DNA of 9,609 bases from Candidatus Saccharibacteria bacterium UBA949 (GCA_002293245.1 DBCV01000029.1:8366-17974); one strand, 5' to 3'; counted from the first letter of the stretch, positions 1-6,957 are shown. Notes: generated from the sequence alone by a model not told the origin. Translations and numbers: made by a program.

Positions 1-23
1 CTATCCAGCTGAGCTACGGGTGC
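1..23 (-). tRNA. 5' part of a tRNA gene, probably tRNA-Arg (truncated by window edge)
   Basis: Read on the minus strand, the sequence begins GCACCCG (acceptor 5' arm), then TA, the D-stem GCTC and the D-loop AGCTGGATAG. This is the standard opening of a bacterial tRNA. Only the first 23 nt are present; the anticodon lies beyond the window, so identity is not directly readable. The opening closely resembles E. coli tRNA-Arg(ACG), which starts GCATCCGTAGCTCAGCTGG, so arginine is the best guess. A -10 element sits about 17 nt upstream. The gene lies 54 bp downstream of the ldhA stop codon on the same strand. Confidence 0.88.
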
Positions 24-39
24 GCAAAAGCACTCCCCC

Positions 40-48
40 ATTATACCA
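40..48 (-). promoter_or_regulatory. Extended -10 promoter of the tRNA gene
   Basis: The minus strand reads TGGTATAAT, a perfect extended -10 element (TGn plus TATAAT at 45-40). A transcript would start near position 33, leaving about 10 nt before the mature tRNA 5' end. The -35 region at 17-bp spacing (68-63, TTTCAA) is weak, as is common with extended -10 promoters. The same ten bases TGGTATAATG recur in front of lysS. Between ldhA and the tRNA there is also a short palindrome, GGTTTTGAAACC (59-70), but no U-tract terminator. Confidence 0.75.
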
Positions 49-77
49 AAAGATAGGAGGTTTTGAAACCACGAGCG

Positions 78-1067
78 CTATTTGGCGGTGACGTCGTTTT
101 TGCTTTTGCCAGTTAGCATAAAATCTAGCAGGTTTTCGGTGGAAATCCGCACCATGTTTTCGACCGCGGTGTCGGTGTTATATGCGGTATGCGGAGTTAT
201 TATCACATTCGGCAGGCCTAGGTATCTTTGCAGCTTGGAGTCTTTGACCGCTTTACCAGAATAATCATGATTAAAGTCAAAGTCGTAAACGTCAATGGCT
301 GCGCCAGCTACCTTGCCAGAGGTCAGGGCTTCGAGCAGTGCGCTGTCGTTGACTACTCCGCCGCGGGCGGTATTCACAATTAAAACGCCGTCTTTCATTT
401 CGGCGATTGCCTCGGCGTTCACCATGCCTTTGGTGTCGGGCAAAAGTGGCACATGCAGGGAAATTAAGTCGGCTTCTTTGAAGACATCGGCTGCGCTCTT
501 TTTGTATTCCAAGATATTAGAAACCCCATCGCGCGGGTAGGCGTCGTAAGCAATCACTTGGGCGCCAAAACTCTTAAACAGTTTAGCGGCGGCGATGCCG
601 ATGGCGCCCGTGCCAATCACACCAACGGTCATCTGGTTCATCTCGCGGCCCATCATGCCGGTGCGGACAAAGTTGCCGGCTTTGCCCCGAACAATGAATT
701 CTTGCATGCGCCGAAGCAACATCATCGACAGAGTGACAGCGAATTCAGCGATGGCAGACGGGCTGTAACTGGGGACATTGGCGAGCTTGATGCCGTATTC
801 GCGAAATAGATTGAGGTCGATACCGTCGTAGCCAGTTGTGCGCAGGCTGATGTATTTGATGCCCATGTCTTGCAGCTTTTTGAACAAGGCTTCGGTGTAG
901 TTTTCGTTGAGGCCCGAATCGGTAATAGCGTCGCAGCCTTCCGCGAAGCGGACTGTCCTGATGTTCAACGGTTGCGAAGTTGTCAGGAAGTCAACTTCTT
1001 TTTCTTCGGCGATTTTGCGGAAGGACTGCGATTCGTCTGTGTTTGTGTTGTATGATATTATTTTCAT
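78..1067 (-). CDS. ldhA: D-lactate dehydrogenase (D-2-hydroxyacid dehydrogenase family, NAD-dependent)
   Basis: Predicted cytosolic enzyme of 329 residues, full length for the family, reducing pyruvate to D-lactate with NADH and so regenerating NAD+ in fermentation. The family's split layout is visible: an outer catalytic domain (about 1-100 and 300-329) around a Rossmann domain. Landmarks are the substrate-loop LRTTGYDGID (75-84), the nucleotide motif G152-T-G154-A-I-G157, an acidic residue D175 closing the second strand (NAD over NADP preference), the catalytic Arg235 in NTARGG, D259, and the catalytic His293 in TPHTAYN. The family's acid/base glutamate is replaced by Asp264. The ATG is chosen because the family N-terminus (MKIISYNT) starts there and a -10 element ends 6 nt before it, suggesting a leaderless mRNA. 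The gene follows the giant surface protein by 51 bp without a terminator between them, so read-through is also possible. The D-lactate call is stronger than other 2-hydroxyacid options because of overall similarity, but substrate is inferred. Confidence 0.9.
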   Translation of the reverse strand: MKIISYNTNTDESQSFRKIAEEKEVDFLTTSQPLNIRTVRFAEGCDAITDSGLNENYTEALFKKLQDMGIKYISLRTTGYDGIDLNLFREYGIKLANVPSYSPSAIAEFAVTLSMMLLRRMQEFIVRGKAGNFVRTGMMGREMNQMTVGVIGTGAIGIAAAKLFKSFGAQVIAYDAYPRDGVSNILEYKKSAADVFKEADLISLHVPLLPDTKGMVNAEAIAEMKDGVLIVNTARGGVVNDSALLEALTSGKVAGAAIDVYDFDFNHDYSGKAVKDSKLQRYLGLPNVIITPHTAYNTDTAVENMVRISTENLLDFMLTGKSKNDVTAK

Positions 1068-1073
1068 ACTTCT

Positions 1074-1102
1074 ATATTATCACAGATTGCGAGTCATGTC
1101 AA
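1074..1102 (-). promoter_or_regulatory. ldhA promoter, predicted leaderless start
   Basis: The minus strand has a perfect -35, TTGACA (1102-1097), followed after 17 bp by TAATAT (1079-1074). An overlapping register gives GATAAT (1081-1076), with TG of an extended -10 in front and a 15-bp spacer. With the first register, transcription would start about 7 nt downstream, which is the A of the ldhA ATG at 1067. No Shine-Dalgarno is present in the six bases between. Confidence 0.72.
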
Positions 1103-1118
1103 TACTGCTTTTGCTAAA

Positions 1119-4100
1119 CTATCTGCGAGCGCGGCTGCGACGGGCTAGATGGATGGTGCCGAAGGCGGCGGCGATGGCGCCTGCGCCGAAGACGCCGATT
1201 GTGCTAACTTGGGCGAGAATATCGGCTTGACCATTGTTGTGGCCGGTGCCCGGGGCGTTCATGCCGTTGCCGTCGGAGCCGCCATTTTCGGCGTTCGGAT
1301 CATAGAATACCGGATCAGCTTCTTCTTTGAATAGCACGAGTTGAACGGCGATGGGGTCGGATGGGTCGGACTCTTCGCCGCTCGGGCTGGTTTGGGTTGC
1401 GGTGATGGTGTGATCGCCAAGGGGCAACTCGGAGGAGGTGCAGGTCCAGGTGCCGTCAGTGGCAACTGTTGCCGTGCAAAGTACTGTGCCGTCGCTGTCT
1501 TTTACCGTTACCGTATCGCCAGCTTCGCCAGTTCCGGTGATTGTTGGGGTCTGGTCATTGCGGACTTCTTCGCCGTTTGTTGGGCTGGTAATTGATGGGG
1601 TTCGCGGCACAAGACGGAAGATATTACTGTCTGTGCTGGAGGTATTGCCAGCCCTATCGGTCGCGACTGCTGAGACGGTATGCTGGCCGTAGGCTAGGTT
1701 GCTCGGGGTTTCAATGGTCCAGTTGCCGGTGACGGCTGTTGCAAACAGAGAAGGTGAGGCGAACGGACTAGCCATCGACATCGGCTGGATGGAAGTGACC
1801 GGAACTGTACCGAGTGAGGTGCCATCTAGAAAGACTTCTACAGTAGCACCGACTTCTGATGTTCCGGCAAGTGTTGGGGTTTTGTCCCAAACGCGCGAGC
1901 CTTCGGTTGGTGTAGTGACCAAAACCGTTGGGGCTTCGGTGTCAATGGTGAAGTCAACTGTCACGTCTGGGGATTTATTATCGGCGCTGTCGGTTTCAAA
2001 TACCGTAAGAGCGTGGTCGCCCTCAGTAAAGGTATAAGGTTCGGAGCAAGTCCAGGTAAGATCGATACCGATTGTGGCTTCGCATATTAAGGTGTCGCCT
2101 TCTTTGACGGTCACCTTGTTGCCAGCGACATCGCCGGTTCCCGCAACTGTGATAGCTGGGCTATTGGTTGCTGAACCGTCAACCGGTGAAGTAACTTCTG
2201 GCTCTGCCGGCAAGGAAGTATCGATAGTGAAGTTATTGGTGACCATCGCCGACGAATTGCCTATGGCATCAGTTGCAATCGCACTAACTGTGTGTGGTCC
2301 GTCGCTCAACGCGGTCGGAGTCTGCAATGACCAAGCGCCCGAGAGGTCTGATTCTACGGTACCGATTGATGCGCCATCTACGAACACTTCGACGCTTGTA
2401 TTAGCCTCGGTAGTGCCGCGGATAAGCGGGGTCGGGTTGCTGGTGGTCGAGAGATGGGCTGGCCGAGCGATTTCTACGAGTGGCGCAAAGGTATCTACTA
2501 CAAAGTTGTTGCGAACTTTTGCGGAAGAATGTCCGACGCTATCTGTTGACACAACCTCTACGTAGTGCGGTCCATCGGAAAGTGCAGTTTCGGTTGGCAC
2601 GGTCCAGTTCCCAGAAGCATCGGAAGCAGTTGTGCCGATCGAGGCTCCGTCAATAAAGATCTCTAGTCCGATGTATGCCTCGCCAGCTGTGCCGGAGATC
2701 GTTGGGGTGTTGTCGTTGGTTGTTGAGCCATTGGCCGGTGAAATAATAACTGGATCCATTGGCGCAACCGTGTCGATGGTGATGACTACTGGAGTTGACG
2801 GGTCGGATACTCCGCCTGCATCGGTTTGGGTGGCGGTAAGAGTATGTGTCCCGTCCGAGAAGGTTAAGGCCTCACCGCAAGTCCAACCTCCGAATATGTT
2901 TACAGTGGCTGTACAAATTAGTGTGGCGCCATCGTAAACGTTGATTGCGTTGTCGCTTATGCCGGTGCCTGAAACGAAATGAGCATTGACGCCCGAAGTT
3001 AGGCCGTTAGTTGGCTCTGTGATTTCTGGGGCAGGTGCCTTTGAGGTATCCACCGAGAAGTTGTTGTCTGTGCTGCTGGATGTATTTCCTGCGGCGTCAG
3101 TTGCGTTTGCGATGACAGTGTATTGACCTTCCGGCAATGGCGTGCCGGCATAGTCAATTGACCAAGTTCCATCTGTGGCGACTACCGTGTCAGTCCAGCC
3201 GTTCAGGTCAACCGATACGGTCGAACCTATCTCGGCGGTGCCACTTATCGTCGGCGTGGTATCGCTGATTATTGAGCCTTCAGCTGGTGCGTCAATTTCG
3301 GGCATGTCCGGCGCAGTCAGGTCAACGGTAAAGGTGACCGATGCGCTTGGATCAGATTCGCCACCCGCATCTGTTTGTGTAGCATAAATCGTGTGACTTT
3401 CTTCTGTGAAAGAGATTGCTTCGCAAGCCCATGTGCCGCTTGCTTGCACTGTGGTTGTGCAAATAACTGCTCCGCCCGGGATCATCACCTTAATTGTGTC
3501 GCCTGCCGTTCCCGTGCCGGCTATGACTACAGACGCATTGTTTACGCTCAGGCCGTCCGTGGGATAGGATATTACAGGAACTGGGGCAGGCGTGGTATCG
3601 ACGATAAAGTTGTTCGTTGTGGTGCCGGAAGAGTTGCCTGCTAGATCGACTGCTCTTGCTTCAACTGTGTGTGCGCCATCAATCAGCTCCGTCGATACTG
3701 ATATGGACCAGTTTCCGGACGCGTCGGCTGCGACCATGCCGAGCGCTGTACCGTCCACGCTAACTACAACATTCGCGTTAGGTTCAGCTGTACCCTCGAT
3801 TGTTGGCAGAGCGTTGCTGATTGTTTCGTTGTTGCCCGGGTAGCTAATCACTGGCATGGCTGGCGCTAGTGTGTCAACCGTAAAGCTAGCTGTGTCTGCT
3901 GGTGAAGCGTTGCCGGCGGCATCGGTTTGGATGGCCGTAATCGTGTGTGTGCCGTTGGTAAAGGTGCGCACTGGGCAGGTCCAAGTGTTGTTCGGCTGGA
4001 CCACCACCGTGCAAAGTACCGTGGAGCCTTCTCTGACTACTATGGTATCTCCGGATTCGCCTGTGCCGTGGATCACTAGGCTTGCCGAACCCGATAAGTC

Positions 4101-6620
4101 GCCGTCAGTCGGCGCGACAATTATCGGCGCCATGGGGTTGGCTGTATCAACGGTAAATGTGTTAGTGTTAGAATTCGCTGTGTTCCCGGCAGGGTCGGTT
4201 GCCACCGCATAGACCTCATGGGAGCCGTCTGCCAAGGTCTCCGCCACTTGCAGAGACCAATCGCCCGAGCCGTCGGACTGGGTGGTGCCAACCGGGCTGC
4301 CGTCAATGAATATCTCGAGGTCGGTATTGGCATCGGCCGTACCGACAATGGTAGGCGTTGAGTCGTTGGTGCTGGTGTTGTCTGCTGGCAAACTGACCAC
4401 TGGGTCGCTTGGAGCTGTCATGTCCACCGTGAAGGTCGATGTAGCGGGTATTGAGGTATTGGCCGATGGGTCAGTTTGGGTCGCCGATATGGTATGCGAG
4501 CCTTCGGCAAAGTTATGGGCTGTGGCGCAGGTCCATGACCCGCCAGCCGCTACCGTCACGTTTTCGCAAATAACCGTGTCGCCTTCTTTGACTGTCACCG
4601 TATTTCCGGCGATACCTGTGCCGAAAACGATGATGTTTTGCATGTTAGTAGAAGAGCCATTGATTGGATTCTCAATTTCTGGCGCAACGGGTGCTGTCGC
4701 ATCGATTACGTAGAAGCTTGTGGTTGACGTTTCATTGCCGCCATCTGCAGTGTCATCAGCGTAAATCTGGTATTCACCTACGGATGTGCCATCTGGCACC
4801 AGTAGAGTGGTGGTAAAATCGCCATTACTGTCGGTCGTCACAGTTCTGGACACATCAGGGCTAAACGGGTTGCCACTGGTGTCTTGCATTCGCAGGACAA
4901 CCTGGGTATTGGCCGGCCAGTGAGTTCCGGTGATTGTCGTGTTCGTGTTCGCTTCTGTGTTCGTAGCATCTAAGTTCACCATGTACGGAACTACCGTTGC
5001 TCCGATCATGGCCGTCGCTAAGTCCAATGAGAGAGCTGTCCTTCCGGTTTGCAAAAAATCCAGGATATCTACTCGAACGGCTGTTTCTCGCGCTGTGCCA
5101 ATGTCGTTGTTGAAAACCTGAGAGTTGATGGTGACATTTACAATGTTGTCTAATAACAACAATACAGGGTTGAGCGAATTTGCCACATCCGTGACGACCG
5201 CACCTACAGTCTCGCCTACACCCTCTAATATATTAGTAATTGCCGGCTCGACTATGTCGCCCAAGGCGCCTTGCACAGTACCGGTCGCAGTATTCAATAA
5301 AGTATTTGCGACTGATACAACACCATTGCCCACCAGTGTCAAATTTTTCTGGTTCCGTACCAACTCTCCCAAGGTGCCGTTAAACCCGACTTCGATTCCA
5401 GCTGTGCATGATACAGCACCCGTAAAGATGTTCGTTGTTTCAACTAGACAGATTCCGCCGCTTATGTTCAAGATTGCCGCGTCTAGTGCTGCGGCTAGAA
5501 TGGTATTGAGTTGTTCCTGAATGGCTGCTAGAGCATCGGCAATTCGACTCGTCAACTCCTGCAGATTAGTTGCGCTGAGCAGTGAAGTGTTTGGCGCCAA
5601 GCCTTCTAGCGTTCCGCCCAAGATTGCCGCTAAGTCGACCGATATCGTACCGTTGCCCAGGTCAACTGTCACTCCTTCTACTGTGATTGGATTGCTCAGA
5701 ATCGGAGCTAACGCGCTCTGTAGGTTTACATTGATGTCCGCTTTGAGATCATTAGATAACAATGAAATTCCGGGCACCAGAGCGCCAATTTGTTCAATCA
5801 GCCCAAGAGACTGGCTCAATATTCCATCTGTGATGGAGCCCGACAGCGCATCCAGGGCTGTATCCACGCTACCGGATGAAGTGTATATGGCGAGGAAGAT
5901 ATCGCCGAGTAGTGGTGACGCAAGGTCGATTGAGGCATCGGCGATGTTGTAATCCACGCAATGGTCCGGCGCGGACGGGTTGGCGCAAGATGTTGCGATT
6001 GGATCGCTGTTGCTTGCATCCGCTGCCGCTATGGCCGTTATGGCTTCCAGCGTGATACCTGCTTCGGTCAAAATGCCGTCAGCAATATCACCAGGCAATA
6101 GGTTGAGTAATGTCAGCAAGTTGATTTTTGCGTCGGACGGGAACTCTCCTGTTCCAGAGATGTCGATCGCTCCGTCATCAGATACCGCACCGGTTGCTGC
6201 GTGCGCTATGCCGTGCGCTTCTGCTTCCGCATATTGGTTTAATACACCGAGTTCAAGCAAGCTGCCCAAGGGTATGGACAGGCCCGAGCCTAGGTCAACA
6301 TTGAGCAAGCTCAATGCCGTTAGGTCTAGTGTTGCTTTTTGGGTTTGATCGCCGGTTGTGAGGCCGTCGATGAAGGTCGAATATGCTCCATCTATGCCAG
6401 CAACTCCTTGTAGGTTGAGGCCGCCCAATAGGGTGCCGCTGACAAATTGCGCTATGGCGTCGGAGGCGTACCTAGTTTCTGCCTGGGCTTGCCATGGTTT
6501 TAGTACCGTTACGGCTGTAAATGCCAGCGCTAATGCAAATGTGCCGGCCCTAGTAGTCCACGTCCTCCATTTTGATTTTTTATTCTTGTGTGTTGCTTCT
6601 AGTTTTTTGACTAGGTGCAT
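1119..6620 (-). CDS. Giant secreted, wall- or membrane-anchored adhesin: choice-of-anchor G-like domain, about 13 Ig-like modules, sortase-like tail
   Basis: Predicted surface protein of 1833 residues, likely for contact with other cells. Order of parts: basic N-terminus and hydrophobic core (residues 1-47) ending AQA before ETR, a signal peptide for signal peptidase I; an Ala/Leu/Gly-rich domain (about 48-545) with FVSGTLLGG, LDLTAL, LGVLNQYAEA, GAVSDDGAI and VDYNIADA, closely resembling what I know as the 'choice-of-anchor G' family; one Ig-like domain (about 546-640); twelve Ig-like modules of about 90 residues (644-1763) with repeated TPTISGTAE, DGxxIGT, GNWS, LSDGPHTV, ATDxAGN and FTVDTxxP signatures; then APGTG (1789-1793), a hydrophobic span (1805-1826) and the basic end RRSRARR. 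The start is the ATG at 6620, with GGAGG 6 nt upstream; a GTG seven codons earlier would put the Shine-Dalgarno inside the gene. Ligand is unknown. Sortase anchoring is inferred from the tail layout; the motif is not canonical LPXTG. Confidence 0.9.
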   Translation of the reverse strand: MHLVKKLEATHKNKKSKWRTWTTRAGTFALALAFTAVTVLKPWQAQAETRYASDAIAQFVSGTLLGGLNLQGVAGIDGAYSTFIDGLTTGDQTQKATLDLTALSLLNVDLGSGLSIPLGSLLELGVLNQYAEAEAHGIAHAATGAVSDDGAIDISGTGEFPSDAKINLLTLLNLLPGDIADGILTEAGITLEAITAIAAADASNSDPIATSCANPSAPDHCVDYNIADASIDLASPLLGDIFLAIYTSSGSVDTALDALSGSITDGILSQSLGLIEQIGALVPGISLLSNDLKADINVNLQSALAPILSNPITVEGVTVDLGNGTISVDLAAILGGTLEGLAPNTSLLSATNLQELTSRIADALAAIQEQLNTILAAALDAAILNISGGICLVETTNIFTGAVSCTAGIEVGFNGTLGELVRNQKNLTLVGNGVVSVANTLLNTATGTVQGALGDIVEPAITNILEGVGETVGAVVTDVANSLNPVLLLLDNIVNVTINSQVFNNDIGTARETAVRVDILDFLQTGRTALSLDLATAMIGATVVPYMVNLDATNTEANTNTTITGTHWPANTQVVLRMQDTSGNPFSPDVSRTVTTDSNGDFTTTLLVPDGTSVGEYQIYADDTADGGNETSTTSFYVIDATAPVAPEIENPINGSSTNMQNIIVFGTGIAGNTVTVKEGDTVICENVTVAAGGSWTCATAHNFAEGSHTISATQTDPSANTSIPATSTFTVDMTAPSDPVVSLPADNTSTNDSTPTIVGTADANTDLEIFIDGSPVGTTQSDGSGDWSLQVAETLADGSHEVYAVATDPAGNTANSNTNTFTVDTANPMAPIIVAPTDGDLSGSASLVIHGTGESGDTIVVREGSTVLCTVVVQPNNTWTCPVRTFTNGTHTITAIQTDAAGNASPADTASFTVDTLAPAMPVISYPGNNETISNALPTIEGTAEPNANVVVSVDGTALGMVAADASGNWSISVSTELIDGAHTVEARAVDLAGNSSGTTTNNFIVDTTPAPVPVISYPTDGLSVNNASVVIAGTGTAGDTIKVMIPGGAVICTTTVQASGTWACEAISFTEESHTIYATQTDAGGESDPSASVTFTVDLTAPDMPEIDAPAEGSIISDTTPTISGTAEIGSTVSVDLNGWTDTVVATDGTWSIDYAGTPLPEGQYTVIANATDAAGNTSSSTDNNFSVDTSKAPAPEITEPTNGLTSGVNAHFVSGTGISDNAINVYDGATLICTATVNIFGGWTCGEALTFSDGTHTLTATQTDAGGVSDPSTPVVITIDTVAPMDPVIISPANGSTTNDNTPTISGTAGEAYIGLEIFIDGASIGTTASDASGNWTVPTETALSDGPHYVEVVSTDSVGHSSAKVRNNFVVDTFAPLVEIARPAHLSTTSNPTPLIRGTTEANTSVEVFVDGASIGTVESDLSGAWSLQTPTALSDGPHTVSAIATDAIGNSSAMVTNNFTIDTSLPAEPEVTSPVDGSATNSPAITVAGTGDVAGNKVTVKEGDTLICEATIGIDLTWTCSEPYTFTEGDHALTVFETDSADNKSPDVTVDFTIDTEAPTVLVTTPTEGSRVWDKTPTLAGTSEVGATVEVFLDGTSLGTVPVTSIQPMSMASPFASPSLFATAVTGNWTIETPSNLAYGQHTVSAVATDRAGNTSSTDSNIFRLVPRTPSITSPTNGEEVRNDQTPTITGTGEAGDTVTVKDSDGTVLCTATVATDGTWTCTSSELPLGDHTITATQTSPSGEESDPSDPIAVQLVLFKEEADPVFYDPNAENGGSDGNGMNAPGTGHNNGQADILAQVSTIGVFGAGAIAAAFGTIHLARRSRARR
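1332..4691 (-). repeat. Array of twelve Ig-like modules encoded in the surface protein
   Basis: Each module is about 90 residues (about 270 bp). There are two subtypes. Type A carries a Cys pair with C-x11/12-C spacing and WTC or WAC at the second Cys. Type B has the matching hairpin without Cys (DGxxxGT...GNWS). The order from the N-terminus is A-B-A-B-A-B-A-B-B-A-B-A. Approximate starts by residue are 644, 740, 832, 923, 1015, 1107, 1198, 1290, 1381, 1473, 1565 and 1675. The copies are clearly diverged at protein level, so this is an old array, not a recent tandem expansion. Confidence 0.85.
1431..1454 (-). other. Placeholder region inside module 12 coding sequence: last Cys-pair hairpin
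   Basis: This stretch lies at residues about 1723-1730 of the surface protein and carries the second cysteine of the last type-A module (Cys1727, in WTC), whose partner is Cys1715. It marks the C-terminal end of the Cys-bearing series; beyond residue 1763 the protein enters a Gly/Asn-rich linker leading to the APGTG motif. Confidence 0.5.
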
Positions 6621-6626
6621 GTTAAA

Positions 6627-6633
6627 CCTCCCC
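6627..6633 (-). promoter_or_regulatory. Shine-Dalgarno of the surface-protein gene
   Basis: The minus strand reads GGGGAGG, with core GGAGG, 6 nt before the ATG at 6620. It decides the start: the in-frame GTG at 6641-6639 lies upstream of this ribosome binding site and would translate through it. Confidence 0.85.
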
Positions 6634-6666
6634 TTTTGCACTTCAAGATGCTCACTGCGATGGCCT

Positions 6667-6689
6667 CCATTAAGTGCTTACGTTAATGG
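6667..6689. promoter_or_regulatory. Inverted repeat in the leader of the surface-protein gene (possible operator or leader hairpin)
   Basis: CCATTAA (6667-6673) and TTAATGG (6683-6689) are perfect 7-bp inverted arms separated by 9 nt. They lie just downstream of the predicted start point of the surface-protein transcript (near 6697). That position suits a repressor operator or a 5' leader hairpin; which one cannot be told from sequence. Confidence 0.5.
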
Positions 6690-6703
6690 CTACATGATAC
6701 ACC

Positions 6704-6709
6704 ATTATA
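6704..6709 (-). promoter_or_regulatory. -10 element of the surface-protein gene
   Basis: The minus strand has a perfect TATAAT in an AT-rich stretch. A start near 6697 would give a leader of about 77 nt that contains the inverted repeat and the Shine-Dalgarno. No good -35 exists at 16-18 bp spacing (AACTTT at 17) and there is no extended-10 TG. This suggests a weak or activator-dependent promoter. Confidence 0.55.
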
Positions 6710-6761
6710 AAAATAAATGCAAGCGGAAAGTTTTACACAGGATTGTTTATTTTTGCCTCAC

Positions 6762-6871
6762 GCCACAAACTCCTTGGTAGGGACGTTGTTCGGCCAACCC
6801 GTCGTCACGGGTGGCCGCCAACTCGCTCTCGGCCCGTGGCCTGCGAGATGCCCTCCCAAGGAGCTTGTGGC
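6762..6871. ncRNA. Structured GC-rich element with three-way-junction fold, candidate ncRNA of unknown family
   Basis: A long closing stem pairs 6762-6782 with 6851-6871: 7 bp, one mismatch, 8 bp, one mismatch, 4 bp. Inside are two arms. Arm 1 pairs GTTG (6785-6788) with CAAC (6819-6822), GGCC (6792-6795) with GGCC (6813-6816), and ACCCGT (6797-6802) with ACGGGT (6807-6812) around a CGTC loop. Arm 2 pairs TCGC (6823-6826) with GCGA (6843-6846) and GGCC (6831-6834) with GGCC (6838-6841). On the minus strand the first stem mismatch becomes a G-U pair, which mildly favours a minus-strand RNA. It does not match what I can recall of tmRNA, RNase P RNA, 6S RNA, SRP RNA or a known riboswitch. No clear promoter or U-tract terminator belongs to it. 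It could instead be a DNA element such as a palindromic mobile remnant. Confidence 0.5.
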
Positions 6872-6957
6872 TCCGGCGAAGTACTCATTTATGTGTGCCG
6901 ATAAAAACTCAACGCTCAAACCCACTGAGGGAAAGTGCGGGTACATATGCTCATGCT
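6872..6957. other. Intergenic sequence with two weak hairpins, no gene seen
   Basis: Between the structured element and the thyX promoter I see CGGC/GCCG arms enclosing 19 nt (around 6874-6900) and CCCACT...AGTGCGGG (around 6921-6940). They may extend the neighbouring fold, but neither is followed by a U-tract. Short open frames cross this stretch, but none has a convincing ribosome binding site or recognisable product. Confidence 0.4.

Noticed and set aside
59..70. GGTTTTGAAACC palindrome as an ldhA terminator
   Set aside because: The loop would be only 2 nt and no T-run follows on the minus strand, so it does not make an intrinsic terminator.
1149..6348. Many plus-strand open frames antisense to the surface protein
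   Set aside because: They mirror the low-complexity Thr/Ala/Val-rich repeats of the sense gene and break at module boundaries; none has a credible start or domain.
6621..6641. GTG start seven codons upstream for the surface protein
   Set aside because: The strong Shine-Dalgarno GGAGG lies between this GTG and the ATG at 6620 and serves the ATG; signal-peptide layout also fits the ATG.
6758..6946. 62-residue minus-strand reading frame across the structured element
   Set aside because: The frame exists because of the inverted-repeat sequence; it has no Shine-Dalgarno or recognised domain, and the dyad symmetry explains the base pattern better.
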